Position numbers and translations under genes: made by a program. A stretch of 64,000 nucleotides of DNA from Microbacterium oleivorans NBRC 103075 (lineage in GTDB: Bacteria > Actinomycetota > Actinomycetes > Actinomycetales > Microbacteriaceae). Each line of letters opens with the position of its first letter. The stretch's first letter is position 1. The notes beneath the pieces are model-generated. The model was not told where the DNA came from. It saw nothing but the letters and a program-made list of their open reading frames with translations, and made no database searches. The stretch is from contig NZ_BCRG01000002.1 of NCBI RefSeq assembly GCF_001552475.1, positions 248,001 to 312,000 on the forward strand, read 5' to 3'. Shown piece after piece: positions 10,358 to 20,087 of the stretch.

Positions 10358-10961
10358 CGGTGCGCTCCGCGCGGGACGGGCCGAGCTGGGCGAGGGCGAG
10401 CTTGAGGAGAGCCGGCACCGTGGCGCCCGCGGGAGCATCGGCGAGCACCGTCTCGGCGGTGTCGACCGCGACGCGCTCGCTCCACCCGAGGGCGACGAGT
10501 GCGGCGGCGACCTGAGCGCCCAGCCCCTGCGGGAGGGGTGCGCCCGAGGCCGCGCGCGTCGGAGCAATGAGCTTGCCGGCCAACTGAACGACGATGAGCT
10601 TCGCCGTTTTCGGGCCGATGCCCGACACGCGACGGAACGGAGCATCGTCCTCGTCGGCGACCGCCGTCGCGATCTGGTCGACGGAGAGAGCAGACAGCAC
10701 GCCGAGCGCGGACTTCGGGCCGACCCCGGAGACGCTCAGGAGCTGCCCGAAAACATCGAGCTCGGAGCGCTCCTCGAAGCCGAACAGCGACATCGCATCC
10801 TCGCGGACGATCATCGCCGTGTGGACGAAGACCTCGTCGCCGAGGTGCAGCTGCCTCGCGTGCTGCGCGGTGACGGCGACCGCGTAGCCGACACCGTGCA
10901 CGTCGATGACGACGGAATCGGGCTCGAGGTGCAGCACGCGCCCGCGGAGGGAGGAGATCAT
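10350..10961 (-). CDS. ruvA: Holliday junction DNA-binding subunit RuvA
   Basis: 203 residues: N-terminal OB fold ([26 protein letters not shown]), helix-hairpin-helix pairs ([17 protein letters not shown] and [19 protein letters not shown]) and a C-terminal RuvB-contact domain after a flexible linker. It targets RuvB to four-way junctions. The ATG is preceded by TAGGCT plus six bases without a Shine-Dalgarno sequence, so ruvA probably has its own leaderless promoter although ruvC lies only 47 bases upstream. A LexA-type box overlaps the expected -35 region, which fits SOS control. Confidence 0.96.
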   Translation of the reverse strand: MISSLRGRVLHLEPDSVVIDVHGVGYAVAVTAQHARQLHLGDEVFVHTAMIVREDAMSLFGFEERSELDVFGQLLSVSGVGPKSALGVLSALSVDQIATAVADEDDAPFRRVSGIGPKTAKLIVVQLAGKLIAPTRAASGAPLPQGLGAQVAAALVALGWSERVAVDTAETVLADAPAGATVPALLKLALAQLGPSRAERTGV

Positions 10962-10967
10962 GCGATG

Positions 10968-10973
10968 AGCCTA
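10968..10973 (-). promoter_or_regulatory. -10 element of ruvA (leaderless)
   Basis: TAGGCT on the minus strand followed by six bases and the ruvA ATG. The -35 position falls inside the LexA-type box at 10983-10998. Confidence 0.55.
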
Positions 10974-10982
10974 CGGGAGCGT

Positions 10983-10998
10983 TCGGAGGTATGTTCGA
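10983..10998. promoter_or_regulatory. Candidate LexA (SOS) box upstream of ruvA
   Basis: TCGGAG-GTAT-GTTCGA compared with the actinobacterial/Bacillus-type SOS consensus TCGAAC-N4-GTTCGA: the right half matches fully and the left half in four of six positions. It lies between ruvC and ruvA, over the likely -35 of the ruvA promoter, where LexA binding would block polymerase. ruvAB is a known SOS target in related bacteria. Confidence 0.65.
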
Positions 10999-11008
10999 GC
11001 GACACGCA

Positions 11009-11569
11009 TCAGCGTCGCGCCGCCTTCTCGGCGTCCGCCCATGCGCGCTGAGCGGGCGTCAGCGCACCGCCTGTCGCCACCGCAGAACCCCGCCGCCACG
11101 CGTGGCAGAGCGCGATAGCGAGAGCGTCCGCCGCATCTGCGGGTTGCGGCAGCGCGTCGAGTCGGAGAACGCGCGCCACCATGGTCTGCACTTGGAGCTT
11201 CTCGGCGTTGCCGTACCCGGTGATGGCCGCCTTGACTTCCGACGGGGTGTGCGTCGCGGCGGGCAGCCCGTGCTCCGCCGCCAGGAGAAGCGCGATGCCG
11301 CTCGCCTGCGCGGTGCCCATGACCGTGCTGCGGTTCTGCTGCGCGAACACCCGCTCGACGGCCACCACATGCGGGTCGTGCTCGGCGAGAACGAGCCGGA
11401 TGCCGGCTGCGATTGCAGCGAGCCGCTGCTCGATCGGCGCGTCAGGGGACGATCGGACGACCCCCACATGCACGAGCGACGCGGAGCGATCGGCTCGCAC
11501 ATCGACGACGCCGACACCGCACCGGGTCAGGCCGGGGTCGATGCCGAGAACGCGAAGAGCGGATGCCAC
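11009..11569 (-). CDS. ruvC: Crossover junction endodeoxyribonuclease RuvC
   Basis: 186-residue Holliday junction resolvase with an RNase H-like fold. Acidic catalytic residues are visible: D11 in [13 protein letters not shown]72 in [10 protein letters not shown] and the C-terminal pair in [17 protein letters not shown] start; TAGCGT plus six G-rich bases precedes it, so it may be leaderless. yebC lies 55 bases upstream and ruvA 47 bases downstream, the standard yebC-ruvCAB order. Confidence 0.96.
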   Translation of the reverse strand: MASALRVLGIDPGLTRCGVGVVDVRADRSASLVHVGVVRSSPDAPIEQRLAAIAAGIRLVLAEHDPHVVAVERVFAQQNRSTVMGTAQASGIALLLAAEHGLPAATHTPSEVKAAITGYGNAEKLQVQTMVARVLRLDALPQPADAADALAIALCHAWRRGSAVATGGALTPAQRAWADAEKAARR

Positions 11570-11575
11570 TCCCCC

Positions 11576-11581
11576 ACGCTA
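11576..11581 (-). promoter_or_regulatory. -10 element of ruvC (leaderless)
   Basis: TAGCGT on the minus strand, six bases (GGGGGA), then GTG of ruvC. The G-rich spacer could also be read as a weak Shine-Dalgarno, but it abuts the start codon too closely. Confidence 0.5.
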
Positions 11582-11624
11582 GGCGGGGGTTGCGGCATCC
11601 GCTCGTCGGCGCGCCCGGTGGGGC

Positions 11625-12383
11625 TTACTCGTCCTGCTCGAGTTCGGCCTGCACGTCCGCGGTCAGGTCGAAGTTGGCGTAGACGTTCTGCACGTCCTCA
11701 CTGTCCTCGAGCGCGTCGATGAGGCGGAAGATCTTGCGCGCCGTGTCGGCGTCGATCTCGACCTTGAGGTTGGGGACGAACTCGACGTCGGCGGACTCGT
11801 ACTCGATGCCTGCGTCGGTGAGTGCGGAGCGAACCGAGACGAGATCGGATGCCTCGGTCACGACCTCGAAGCCCTCGGAGTGAGGTTCGATCTCCTCGGC
11901 ACCGGCCTCGAGGGCCGCGAGCATGACGTCATCCTCGGTCGTGCCCTCGCTGGAGACGACGATGACGCCCTTACGCGCGAAGTTGTAGGCGACCGAGCCC
12001 GGGTCGGCGAGGGTGCCGCCGTTACGGGTGAGGGCGGTCCGGACCTCCGCGGCGGCACGGTTCTTGTTGTCCGTCAGACACTCGACCATGAGCGCCACAC
12101 CGTTCGGGCCGTACGCCTCGTACATGATCGAGGTGTACTCGACCGACTCGCCGCCGATGCCCGCACCGCGCTTGATCGCGCGGTCGATGTTGTCCTTCGG
12201 GACCGACGTCTTCTTGGCCTTCAGGACGGCGTCGAACAGCGTCGGGTTGCCCTGCAGGTCGGCACCGCCGAGCTTGGCCGCGACCTCGATGTTCTTGATG
12301 AGCTTCGCCCACGACTTCGCGCGACGCGAGTCGATGATGGCCTTCTTGTGCTTGGTGGTTGCCCACTTGGAATGTCCGCTCAC
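11625..12383 (-). CDS. yebC: YebC/PmpR family DNA-binding or translation-associated regulator
   Basis: 252 residues with the family hallmark N-terminus [20 protein letters not shown], the middle motif [16 protein letters not shown]-like ([17 protein letters not shown]) and the [13 protein letters not shown] segment. Members were annotated as transcriptional regulators, and some paralogues are now linked to relieving ribosome stalling; the sequence alone does not settle which. GTG 12383 is preceded by GAGAGGAG. It heads the ruv block and follows the pdxST genes on the same strand. Confidence 0.94.
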   Translation of the reverse strand: MSGHSKWATTKHKKAIIDSRRAKSWAKLIKNIEVAAKLGGADLQGNPTLFDAVLKAKKTSVPKDNIDRAIKRGAGIGGESVEYTSIMYEAYGPNGVALMVECLTDNKNRAAAEVRTALTRNGGTLADPGSVAYNFARKGVIVVSSEGTTEDDVMLAALEAGAEEIEPHSEGFEVVTEASDLVSVRSALTDAGIEYESADVEFVPNLKVEIDADTARKIFRLIDALEDSEDVQNVYANFDLTADVQAELEQDE

Positions 12384-12441
12384 GGGACTCCTCTCGGAAA
12401 AAGCGCAGGGTCCAGTCTAGGACCGCGGCCACGCCCCTCCG

Positions 12442-13032
12442 CTACGCGTCGCCGACGCTCGCGAGCAGGAGGGCGTGGAAGCGGGTCTCGTCGTCGAGTT
12501 CGGGATGGAACGACAGACCGATCAGCCGACCCTGCCGAACTCCCACCACCGTGCCGTCGGGCAGTCGGGCGATCACTTCTGCTGACGGTCCCACATCATC
12601 GACGACAGGCGCCCGGATGAAGGTGGCCCGAACGGGCGGCTCCCCCACGGCGGGTACGTCGAGTTCGGTCTCGAACGATTCGGTCTGCCCGCCGAACGCG
12701 TTCCGCCGTACCGTCACGTCGAGTCCGCCGAACGTCTGCTGACCGGCGATGCCGTCGACAAGGCGATCCGCGAGCAGGATGAGGCCGGCACAGGTGCCGA
12801 GCACCGGCATCCCCTCGGCGATCGCAGCCTGCAGGGGCTCACGCATGTCGAACGCACGCGCGAGTTTGTCGATGACGCTCGACTCACCGCCGGGGAGGAC
12901 GAGTCCCGAGACGGCGGCGAGGTCCTCGGGTCGTCGCACCGGACGGACATCGGCGCCGAGGTCCGTGAGCACGCGCGCGTGCTCACGGACGTCACCCTGG
13001 AGGGCGAGGACGCCGATCTGCGGCCTCGTCAC
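12442..13032 (-). CDS. pdxT: Pyridoxal 5'-phosphate synthase glutaminase subunit PdxT
   Basis: 196-residue class I glutamine amidotransferase that feeds ammonia to PdxS in the DXP-independent vitamin B6 pathway. It has LPGGESSVI at 47-54, nucleophile C81 in [11 protein letters not shown] and the H176/E178 pair in [12 protein letters not shown] 13032 overlaps the pdxS stop by four bases (GTGA), so the two subunits are translationally coupled and probably made in fixed ratio. Confidence 0.96.
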   Translation of the reverse strand: MTRPQIGVLALQGDVREHARVLTDLGADVRPVRRPEDLAAVSGLVLPGGESSVIDKLARAFDMREPLQAAIAEGMPVLGTCAGLILLADRLVDGIAGQQTFGGLDVTVRRNAFGGQTESFETELDVPAVGEPPVRATFIRAPVVDDVGPSAEVIARLPDGTVVGVRQGRLIGLSFHPELDDETRFHALLLASVGDA

Positions 13033-13919
13033 CAGCCCCGCTCGGCGAGGCGGTGAGGAGCGGCGAGGTCGGACACGTTGATCCCGACCATTGCCTCACC
13101 GAGACCGCGCGACACATCCGCGACGACCTTCGGGTCGTCGAAGAACGTGGTCGCCTTCACGATCGCGGCCGCGCGCTCGGCGGGGTTGCCGCTCTTGAAG
13201 ATTCCCGACCCGACGAACACGCCATCGGCACCGAGCTGCATCATCATGGCCGCGTCGGCGGGAGTGGCGACGCCACCGGCCACGAAGAGGACCACGGGGA
13301 GGACACCCGTCTCGGCGACCTCGGCGACGAGGTCGTACGGCGCCTGCAGCTCCTTGGCGGCGACGTAGAGCTGGTCCTTCGAGAGCGCGGACAGCGCGGC
13401 GATCTCGCCGCGGATCTTGCGGATGTGCTTCATCGCCTCCGAGACGTCGCCCGTACCGGCCTCGCCCTTGGAGCGGATCATCGCCGCACCCTCAGTGATG
13501 CGACGGAGGGCCTCACCGAGGTTCGTTGCGCCGCAGACGAAGGGGACGGTGTAGCCCCACTTGTCGATGTGGTTCACGTAATCGGCGGGCGAGAGGACCT
13601 CGGACTCGTCGATGTAGTCGACGCCGAGCTCCTGGAGGATCTGCGCCTCGACGAAATGCCCGATGCGCGCCTTCGCCATCACAGGGATGGACACGGAGGC
13701 GATGATGTCGTCGATCAGGTCGGGGTCGCTCATGCGCGCGACCCCGCCCTGCGCACGGATGTCGGCAGGGACGCGCTCGAGCGCCATGACGGCGACGGCT
13801 CCCGCGTCCTCGGCGATCTTGGCCTGGTCGGCGGTGACGACGTCCATGATGACGCCGCCCTTGAGCATCTCGGCGAGGCCCCGCTTGACGCGGGCGGATC
13901 CGGTTGTGTTCGTTGGCAT
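13029..13919 (-). CDS. pdxS: Pyridoxal 5'-phosphate synthase lyase subunit PdxS
   Basis: 296-residue (beta/alpha)8 synthase that builds PLP from ribose 5-phosphate, glyceraldehyde 3-phosphate and ammonia. It contains [40 protein letters not shown], the first catalytic lysine K83 in [10 protein letters not shown] and the phosphate loop [13 protein letters not shown]...GSGIFKS. ATG 13919 gives the family-like start MPTNTTGS; the open frame continues upstream but only through the divergent pdxR. It is probably leaderless (TAACTT plus seven bases). Fully conserved enzyme. Confidence 0.97.
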   Translation of the reverse strand: MPTNTTGSARVKRGLAEMLKGGVIMDVVTADQAKIAEDAGAVAVMALERVPADIRAQGGVARMSDPDLIDDIIASVSIPVMAKARIGHFVEAQILQELGVDYIDESEVLSPADYVNHIDKWGYTVPFVCGATNLGEALRRITEGAAMIRSKGEAGTGDVSEAMKHIRKIRGEIAALSALSKDQLYVAAKELQAPYDLVAEVAETGVLPVVLFVAGGVATPADAAMMMQLGADGVFVGSGIFKSGNPAERAAAIVKATTFFDDPKVVADVSRGLGEAMVGINVSDLAAPHRLAERGW

Positions 13920-13959
13920 AGGCCAAAAGTTAGCATGACACGGACATAGACTCGTCGGC
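13920..13959. promoter_or_regulatory. Overlapping divergent leaderless promoters of pdxS and pdxR
   Basis: Only 40 bases separate the two start codons. On the plus strand TAGACT (13947-13952) is followed by seven bases and the pdxR ATG. On the minus strand TAACTT (13932-13927) is followed by seven bases and the pdxS ATG. Each expected -35 falls on the other promoter's -10, so the two should exclude each other, and any PdxR operator must lie in the same space. Confidence 0.6.
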
Positions 13960-15312
13960 ATGACGAACGATGTTCTGGCGATCAGCGGCGACACCGCCGC
14001 GGAAATCGCGGACAGCATCCGTTCGCTCATCGACCGCGGCGATCTCGCCCCGGGGGCAGCGCTCCCCCCGGTGCGAACGCTGGCTGACACGGTCGGTGTC
14101 AACCGCAACACGGTCGTCGCGGCCTACCGACAGCTCGCCGCTGCCGGCGCCGTCGAGACGGCAGGTCGCGCCGGCACGCGCGTCGCACCCCGCTCGGACC
14201 CGGCTCAAGAGGGTTTCGCCGCCGACACGGTCCTCCGCGACATCGCCACCGGCAACCCCGACCCCGCTCTCATCCCTGATCCGTCGCACGCACTCTCTAG
14301 CCTCGCGGGGCGCCCCGTGCTCTACGGGGAGCCGACGATCGACCCCGACCTCGAGGCATGGGCAGCCACCTGGATCGAGAACGATCTACCCGGGCGGAGC
14401 GACCTCCGCCTCACGATCACCGGCGGGGCTGTCGATGCACTCGAGCGCCTCTTCGCCGACGCCCTTACCCGCGACGACGCCGTCGGCCTCGAGGATCCCT
14501 GCTTCCTTTCCGCCCTCCGGACCGTCAGGATCGGCGGCTACCGCCCCGTTCCCATCGCGGTCGACGAACACGGGATGACCGTGGCCGGCGTGCAGGCCGC
14601 ACTCGACGCGGGCGTGCGCGCGATCGTCTGCACGCCACGCGCGCAGAACCCGACCGGTGCGAGCCTGACCGCGGAACGGGCGGCGGAGCTCCGTGACGTG
14701 CTGGCGCGGCATCCGTACGTCCTCGTCATCGAGGACGACCACTTCTCGATGCTCTCTCGGGAGCCGTACCACTCGATCATCGGGCCGGATCACCGACGTT
14801 GGGCTCTGATCCGCTCGGTTTCGAAGTTCCTGGGGCCGGACATGTGCCTCGCGGTGACCGCGAGCGACCGGGAGACCGCCGAGCGTCTCGCGCGTCGACT
14901 GAGCCCGGGTTCCACGTGGGTGAGCCACCTGCTGCAGCGACTCGTGCTCGCGCTCGTCGCGGACTCCGCGGTGGTGGCGGACGTCGAGCGCGCTGCTCGC
15001 CACTACCGGTCACGGAATGAGGCTTTCGCAGCGGCGTTGACCGCGCAGGGCATCCCGACCATCGCCGTCGACGGCCTGAGCCTGTGGGTTCGTGTGCCCG
15101 CTCCTGCGCGCGCCGTCGCCGAGCAACTCATGCGTCGCGGCTGGCTCGCACGGCCGGGCGACGAGTTCGTCCTCGCCGACGACGATGCCTCCCGCCGCCT
15201 GCGCATGACCGTCCATGATCTGTCCGACACCGACATCTTGCGGCTCGCCGCCGATGTCGCCGCCTCGGCGCGAGCAGTCGCGCCCTCACCGGAAGCGAGC
15301 ACCGCCCCGTGA
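13960..15312 (+). CDS. pdxR: MocR-type PLP-binding transcriptional regulator PdxR
   Basis: 450 residues: a GntR-type winged helix-turn-helix at the N-terminus (about 12-75; [26 protein letters not shown]) fused to a fold-type I aminotransferase-like domain. The PLP-binding lysine is K289 in [14 protein letters not shown], with NPTG and DDHFS motifs before it. Such regulators sense PLP and control vitamin B6 genes; divergence from pdxST and overlap with pdxY support this. No ribosome binding site; a leaderless start is likely. Activator or repressor action cannot be read from sequence. Confidence 0.93.
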   Translation: MTNDVLAISGDTAAEIADSIRSLIDRGDLAPGAALPPVRTLADTVGVNRNTVVAAYRQLAAAGAVETAGRAGTRVAPRSDPAQEGFAADTVLRDIATGNPDPALIPDPSHALSSLAGRPVLYGEPTIDPDLEAWAATWIENDLPGRSDLRLTITGGAVDALERLFADALTRDDAVGLEDPCFLSALRTVRIGGYRPVPIAVDEHGMTVAGVQAALDAGVRAIVCTPRAQNPTGASLTAERAAELRDVLARHPYVLVIEDDHFSMLSREPYHSIIGPDHRRWALIRSVSKFLGPDMCLAVTASDRETAERLARRLSPGSTWVSHLLQRLVLALVADSAVVADVERAARHYRSRNEAFAAALTAQGIPTIAVDGLSLWVRVPAPARAVAEQLMRRGWLARPGDEFVLADDDASRRLRMTVHDLSDTDILRLAADVAASARAVAPSPEASTAP

Positions 15313-16160
15313 AGATCCTCTCCATCCAGTCCGCCGTCGCCTATGGGCACGTCGGGAATTCCGCTGCCGTCTTCCCGCTTCAGCGCATCGGCGTCGAGGT
15401 CTACCCGGTCTACACGGTGAACTTCTCGAACCACACGGGCTACGGCGCGTGGCGCGGCCCGCTCATCAGCCCGCAGGACGTTGCCGACGTCATCACGGGA
15501 ATCGAGGAGCGCGGCGCGTTCGGCGAGATCGACGCCGTCCTCTCGGGCTATCAGGGCGGCGAGGGCATCGGCGATGTCATCCTCGACGCTGTCTCCCGCG
15601 TGAAAGCCGCCAACCCCTCGGCGATCTACGCCTGCGACCCGGTCATGGGAAACGCGAAGAGCGGATGCTTCGTCGCCCCCGCCATCCCGATCCTCCTGCG
15701 CGAGCGCGTGGTTCCCGCCGCAGACCTGATCACCCCGAACCAGTTCGAGCTGGGTTTCCTCACGGGCACCGAGCCGACCGATCTGCAGTCGACGCTCGAC
15801 TCGGTGGATGCCGCCCGGTCGACGGGCCCGTCGACCGTCCTGGTCACGAGCGTCGAGCGTCCGGATCGCCCCGAGGGAACCATCGAGATGCTGGCCGTCA
15901 CCGACGGCGGCGCGTGGATCGTGCAGACCCCGCACATCCCGATGAAGGCGAACGGATCCGGTGATGTGACGGCCGCCCTGTTCACGGCCCACTTCCGCGA
16001 CAGCGGCGATGCCGCAGAAGCACTCGCGAAGACGACCTCGAGCGTCTTCGATCTTCTGCAGAACACCTACGACGCAGGCACCCGGGAGCTGCAGCTCATC
16101 GAGTCGCAAGAGGCGTACGCCCACCCGCGGATGCAGTTCGAGGTCACGCAGGTCCGCTGA
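15309..16160 (+). CDS. pdxY: Pyridoxal kinase PdxY
   Basis: 283-residue ribokinase-like kinase of the B6 salvage pathway that phosphorylates pyridoxal with ATP. It has the N-terminal [19 protein letters not shown] motif, GYQGGEGIGDVI, CDPVMGN, the TPNQFELGFLTG segment and the catalytic loop NGSGDVTAALF. GTG start overlaps the pdxR stop by four bases (GTGA). Placing salvage beside the regulator of de novo synthesis suggests joint control of PLP supply. Confidence 0.95.
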   Translation: MKILSIQSAVAYGHVGNSAAVFPLQRIGVEVYPVYTVNFSNHTGYGAWRGPLISPQDVADVITGIEERGAFGEIDAVLSGYQGGEGIGDVILDAVSRVKAANPSAIYACDPVMGNAKSGCFVAPAIPILLRERVVPAADLITPNQFELGFLTGTEPTDLQSTLDSVDAARSTGPSTVLVTSVERPDRPEGTIEMLAVTDGGAWIVQTPHIPMKANGSGDVTAALFTAHFRDSGDAAEALAKTTSSVFDLLQNTYDAGTRELQLIESQEAYAHPRMQFEVTQVR

Positions 16161-16166
16161 TCCGCC

Positions 16167-16208
16167 GCAGGAGGGCTGGTCCGTCAGAGGACGGGCCAGC
16201 CCTCCTGC
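16167..16208. terminator. Bidirectional hairpin embedded in the 3' end of the HIT gene
   Basis: Arms GCAGGAGGGCTGG (16167-16179) and CCAGCCCTCCTGC (16196-16208) pair fully, with an inner CCGTC/GACGG stem and AGAG loop. It lies between convergent pdxY and the HIT gene and includes the last codons and the stop of the HIT gene. No long T tract follows on either strand, so efficiency is uncertain. Confidence 0.7.
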
Positions 16209-16732
16209 ACGGCCGTGCGCACGTCACCGAGAAGCTGAGGCAGCGCCTTCGTCTTCGCGATGATCGGAAAGAAGTTCGCGTCGGTCGCCCAACGGGGAAC
16301 GACATGCTGGTGCAGGTGCTCGGCGACGCCGGCTCCCGCGACGGCACCCTGGTTCATCCCCAGGTTGAAGCCATCGCAGTTCGCGACCCGGCGGAGGACC
16401 CGCATCGCCACCTGCGTAAGGGCACCGATCTCGGCGACCTCTTCGGGGGTCGCCTCGTCGTACGTGCCGAAGTGGCGGTACGGGCACACCAGGAGGTGAC
16501 CGGAGTTGTACGGGAACAGGTTCAGCAGCACGTAGGCCGTCTCGCCGCGTGCGACGATCAGGCCGTCCTCATCGGACTTGTCGGGCGCGGCGCAGAACGG
16601 GCAGTCGTGCTTCAACGGCTCGGGACCTGCCTGGATGTACGCCATCCGGTGAGGGGTCCAGAGACGCTGGAACTCGTCCGGGACACCGGCGAGCTCGCCG
16701 GCATCCTCCACGCGCGGAGCGCCCCCCGTCAT
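16184..16732 (-). CDS. HIT family protein, Ap4A phosphorylase type
   Basis: 182-residue nucleotide-binding hydrolase/transferase. The histidine triad H139-L-H141-Q-H143-V-V is intact, and an N-terminal CPFC pair (44-47) with HDCPFC context matches the zinc-binding actinobacterial Ap4A phosphorylase group (Rv2613c-like). Expected activity is splitting of diadenosine tetraphosphate, a by-product of aminoacyl-tRNA synthetases. This fits its four-base overlap (ATGA) with the end of thrS. Its 3' end doubles as one arm of a terminator hairpin. Confidence 0.92.
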   Translation of the reverse strand: MTGGAPRVEDAGELAGVPDEFQRLWTPHRMAYIQAGPEPLKHDCPFCAAPDKSDEDGLIVARGETAYVLLNLFPYNSGHLLVCPYRHFGTYDEATPEEVAEIGALTQVAMRVLRRVANCDGFNLGMNQGAVAGAGVAEHLHQHVVPRWATDANFFPIIAKTKALPQLLGDVRTAVQEGWPVL

Positions 16733-18738
16733 GCCAGGTCCGCTGCGGTGTTGACCAGGAGCCGGTCGGCGATCGCCGAGACGATCTTGTCGATGGCGTC
16801 ATCGACAGGGATGCCGTTGGTCTGCGAGCCGTCACGGAACCGGAACGACACCGTGCCGCCGGAGCGGTCCTGCTCCCCCGCGATCAGCTGCACGGGAACC
16901 TTCTGCGTGGTGTGCGTGCGGATCTTCTTCTGCATGCGGTCGTCGGAGTGGTCGACCTCGGCCCGCACGCCCTTCGCGCGGAGCCGCGCGACGATGTCCG
17001 CGAGGTAGTCGCCGTACTGCTCGGCGACGGGGATGCCGACGACCTGCACGGGCGAGAGCCACACCGGGAACGCGCCCGCATAGTGCTCGAGCAGGATCGC
17101 GAAGAAGCGCTCGATCGAACCGAACAACGCGCGGTGGATCATGATGGGCCGGTGCTTCTCGCCGTCGGGTCCGGTGTACTCGAGTCCGAAACGCTCCGGA
17201 AGGTTCGGGTCGACCTGCACGGTGGACAGCTGCCAGGTGCGGCCGATCGCATCCTTCGTCTTCAGGTCGATCTTCGGACCGTAGAACGCCGCCTCACCGG
17301 GAACCTCGGTCAGTTTGAGCCCACTGGCCAGGGCGACGTTGCGGAGCGCGTCGGTCGAGTACTGCCAGAACTCGTCGCTGCCGATCCACTTCTCCTTCTC
17401 GTCGTCGCGCATCGAGAGCTCGAGTTCGAAGTCCTCGAGTCCGAAGTCGCGGAGCATGGAGATCACGAACTCGAGAACGCGAGTCGCCTCGGTTTCGAGC
17501 TGCTCCGGGGTGACGAACAAGTGGGAGTCATCTTGAGTGAAACCGCGCACGCGGGTGAGCCCGTGCAGCGCTCCGGAGAGCTCGTTGCGGTAGACGGTGC
17601 CGTTCTCGGCGAAACGCAGCGGCAGGTCACGGTAGCTGCGCGCACGCTCCTTGTAGATCAGGATGTGCATCGGGCAGTTCATGGGCTTCAGGTAGTAGTC
17701 CTGGCCCTGCTTCGTGATGTTGCCATCCGCATCCCGCTCCTCGTCCATGACAATGGGCGGGAACATTCCGTCCTTGTAGGTCACGAGGTGGTTCGACGTG
17801 AGGAACAGGTCCTCCTTCGAGATGTGCGGCGTGTACACGTAGGTGTAACCGCCCTCGATGTGTCGACGGCGCGCGTGCTGCTCCATCTCGCCGCGGACGA
17901 TGCCGCCGCGCGGGTGCCAGACGCTCAGGCCCGAGCCGATCTCCTCCGGGAACGAGAAGAGGTCCAGTTCCTTGCCGAGCTTGCGGTGGTCGCGCTTGGC
18001 AGCTTCTTCGAGGCGGTGCTGGTACGCCCGCAGCTCGTCCTTGGATGGCCAGGCGGTGCCGTAGATGCGCTGCAGCTGGGGGTTCTTCTCGCTGCCGCGC
18101 CAGTACGCGCCGGCCATGCGGGTGAGGTCCCAGCCGTTGCCGACCATTCGGGTGTTCGGTACGTGGGGTCCGCGGCAGAGGTCCTTCCACGCGGTCTCCC
18201 CGTCGCGGGTGACGTTGTCGTAGATGGTCAACTCGCCGGCGCCGACCTCGACCGACGCGCCCTCGGCGGCCTCTTTCGTGCCGCCTTTCAGACCGATGAG
18301 TTCGAGCTTGAACGGCTCGTCGGCGAGTTCGGCGCGCGCCTCGTCGTCCGTGACGACACGGCGGACGAACCGCTGGCCTTCGCGGACGATCCGCTCCATC
18401 TCCTTCTTGATCGCCTTCAGGTCCTCCGGGGTGAAGGGCTCCTCGACGCCGAAGTCGTAGTAGAAGCCGTCGGTGACGGGAGGGCCGATGCCGAGGTTGG
18501 CCTGCGGGCGGATGCGTTGCACCGCCTGGGCGAGGATGTGGGCGGTCGAATGCCGCAGGATGTTCAGTCCGTCGGGGCTCGACACGGTCACGGGCTCGAC
18601 GCCGTCGACGGTGCCGACCACCGTCGCGAGGTCCTTCAACTCACCGTCGATACGGAGGGCGATGACAGAGCGGTCAGGGAACAGGGCGAAACCATCGGCG
18701 GGAAGTTCGACGTCCGCCGGGGCGATCAGATCAGACAA
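16729..18738 (-). CDS. thrS: Threonine--tRNA ligase
   Basis: 669-residue class II synthetase. An N-terminal TGS domain is followed by the editing domain ([14 protein letters not shown]), class II motifs ([57 protein letters not shown]; motif 3 in [13 protein letters not shown]) and the anticodon-binding domain ([18 protein letters not shown]). The start is TTG 18738 with GGAGAT six bases upstream, giving the expected [13 protein letters not shown]-terminus. I looked for a T-box leader in the 154 bases upstream and saw none. The HIT gene is coupled downstream. Confidence 0.97.
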   Translation of the reverse strand: MSDLIAPADVELPADGFALFPDRSVIALRIDGELKDLATVVGTVDGVEPVTVSSPDGLNILRHSTAHILAQAVQRIRPQANLGIGPPVTDGFYYDFGVEEPFTPEDLKAIKKEMERIVREGQRFVRRVVTDDEARAELADEPFKLELIGLKGGTKEAAEGASVEVGAGELTIYDNVTRDGETAWKDLCRGPHVPNTRMVGNGWDLTRMAGAYWRGSEKNPQLQRIYGTAWPSKDELRAYQHRLEEAAKRDHRKLGKELDLFSFPEEIGSGLSVWHPRGGIVRGEMEQHARRRHIEGGYTYVYTPHISKEDLFLTSNHLVTYKDGMFPPIVMDEERDADGNITKQGQDYYLKPMNCPMHILIYKERARSYRDLPLRFAENGTVYRNELSGALHGLTRVRGFTQDDSHLFVTPEQLETEATRVLEFVISMLRDFGLEDFELELSMRDDEKEKWIGSDEFWQYSTDALRNVALASGLKLTEVPGEAAFYGPKIDLKTKDAIGRTWQLSTVQVDPNLPERFGLEYTGPDGEKHRPIMIHRALFGSIERFFAILLEHYAGAFPVWLSPVQVVGIPVAEQYGDYLADIVARLRAKGVRAEVDHSDDRMQKKIRTHTTQKVPVQLIAGEQDRSGGTVSFRFRDGSQTNGIPVDDAIDKIVSAIADRLLVNTAADLA

Positions 18739-18892
18739 GGGAGGATCTCCAGGAAGTGGCTCGGATCAGGGTAGTCAGCTTCGAGCGCACGACGCGCTCC
18801 GCCCGCTCAGGCCCGCGGCGTTCGCGTACCGGCGAGGTGGGAAGACCGGCCGTTCTGCATCCTGCGAGTCTACTGGGCGCCCGACAGGCGCG

Positions 18893-20059
18893 ATGATGGA
18901 TGCCGTGAAGCTCGCTCTCGCGGGACTCGTCCTGCTCCTGGGGGCGATCGCCGCTCTCGTCACCGGCATCCTGCCCCTCGCCGACCTCGGCGTCGTCGCG
19001 GAACGGGTGCTCCCGATCCTCGCCTTCGTGGTCGCGGTGACGATCGTCGCCGAGCTCGCTGCGAAAGCGGGCGTGTTCGATGTCACCGCGTCGTGGCTCG
19101 CACGCCTCTCCCGTGGCCGGACGGCACTGCTCTGGGTGCTCGTCATGGTGCTCGCGGTCGTCACGACCGCGTTCCTCTCGCTCGACACGACGGCCGTCCT
19201 GTTGACCCCCGTGGTGATCGCCGTGGCGCGTGCCAACGGGCTCCCCCCGCTGCCGTTCGCGCTGACCACCGTCTGGCTCGCGAACACCGCATCGCTCGTG
19301 CTCCCGGTGTCGAACCTCACCAACCTGCTCGCGCTCGCACGCATGGAGGGGTCCGCGAACCCGGCATCCTTCCTCCTCCTGCTCGGTCCGTCGGCGGCGA
19401 TCGCGATCCTCGTCACGGTCGCGCTTCTCTGGGCGTTCCATCGCAGGTCGCTCGTCGGCATGTTCACCGTCGCGGCGCCGCCGCTCGTGAGCGACCGCGC
19501 GCAGCTCGTCGTGGCATCCGTCGTGGTCATCGCCCTCCTCCCGCTCCTCGTGAGCGGACTGGAGCCCTGGATCCCCGCGACCGTCGCGGCCGCCGTCCTG
19601 CTCGGCCTCTTCGGATGGCGCTCGCCGAAGGCGCTGACGATCCGCCTGGTGCCGTGGTCGCTCCTCGTCTTCGCGGCAGGCCTCTTCTCCGCGGTCGCGG
19701 CGCTCGAAGCATGGGGGTCCGGCCAGCTGGCGACAGCCATCGCAGGCGCCGGGTCCCAGCCCCTCGATCTGCTCCGCATGTCGGGCACCGCCCTCGTCAC
19801 GGCCAACGCGCTCGACAATCTGCCTGCGTACCTGCTCCTCGAGTCGACGGCCGACACGCCTCGGCGCCTAGCCGCTCTCCTGATCGGCGTCAACGCGGGT
19901 CCTCTGATCACTCCCTGGGCGTCGCTGGCGACCCTCCTCTGGCATCAGCGCCTCGTGGCCGCAGACGTGCACCTGCCGTGGAGCCGTTTCATCCTCTGGG
20001 GTCTCGTCGCGGCACCTCTCGTCGTCGGTGCGGCGACGATCCCTCTCCTCCTCGGGTGA
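18893..20059 (+). CDS. SLC13/ArsB-NhaD-like membrane permease
   Basis: About 388 residues and roughly ten hydrophobic segments. LSLDTTAVLLTPVVIAVA and NTASLVLPVSNLTNLLALARM in the first half and ANALDNLPAYLLLES in the second half match the paired conserved loops of the ArsB/NhaD ion-transporter superfamily. The substrate (arsenite, citrate-like anions or Na+/H+) cannot be assigned; there is no arsR or arsC nearby. ATG 18893, ATG 18896 or GTG 18902 are possible starts and none has a convincing ribosome binding site. Divergent from thrS. Confidence 0.8.
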   Translation: MMDAVKLALAGLVLLLGAIAALVTGILPLADLGVVAERVLPILAFVVAVTIVAELAAKAGVFDVTASWLARLSRGRTALLWVLVMVLAVVTTAFLSLDTTAVLLTPVVIAVARANGLPPLPFALTTVWLANTASLVLPVSNLTNLLALARMEGSANPASFLLLLGPSAAIAILVTVALLWAFHRRSLVGMFTVAAPPLVSDRAQLVVASVVVIALLPLLVSGLEPWIPATVAAAVLLGLFGWRSPKALTIRLVPWSLLVFAAGLFSAVAALEAWGSGQLATAIAGAGSQPLDLLRMSGTALVTANALDNLPAYLLLESTADTPRRLAALLIGVNAGPLITPWASLATLLWHQRLVAADVHLPWSRFILWGLVAAPLVVGAATIPLLLG

Positions 20060-20087
20060 GGACGATCCGCAGGTCTCCGGAGGCGCG

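Noticed and set aside
9326-10645. Extended ruvB with about 96 extra N-terminal residues
   Set aside because: The extension overlaps ruvA out of frame and is not RuvB-like; GTG 10357 gives the normal family N-terminus.
16549-18774. A 741-codon open frame on the plus strand opposite thrS
   Set aside because: Shadow of thrS: the translation has no recognisable domain and the minus-strand frame is an unmistakable synthetase.
18739-18892. T-box riboswitch ahead of thrS
   Set aside because: No T-box core sequence or long leader; only 154 bases to the divergent permease.
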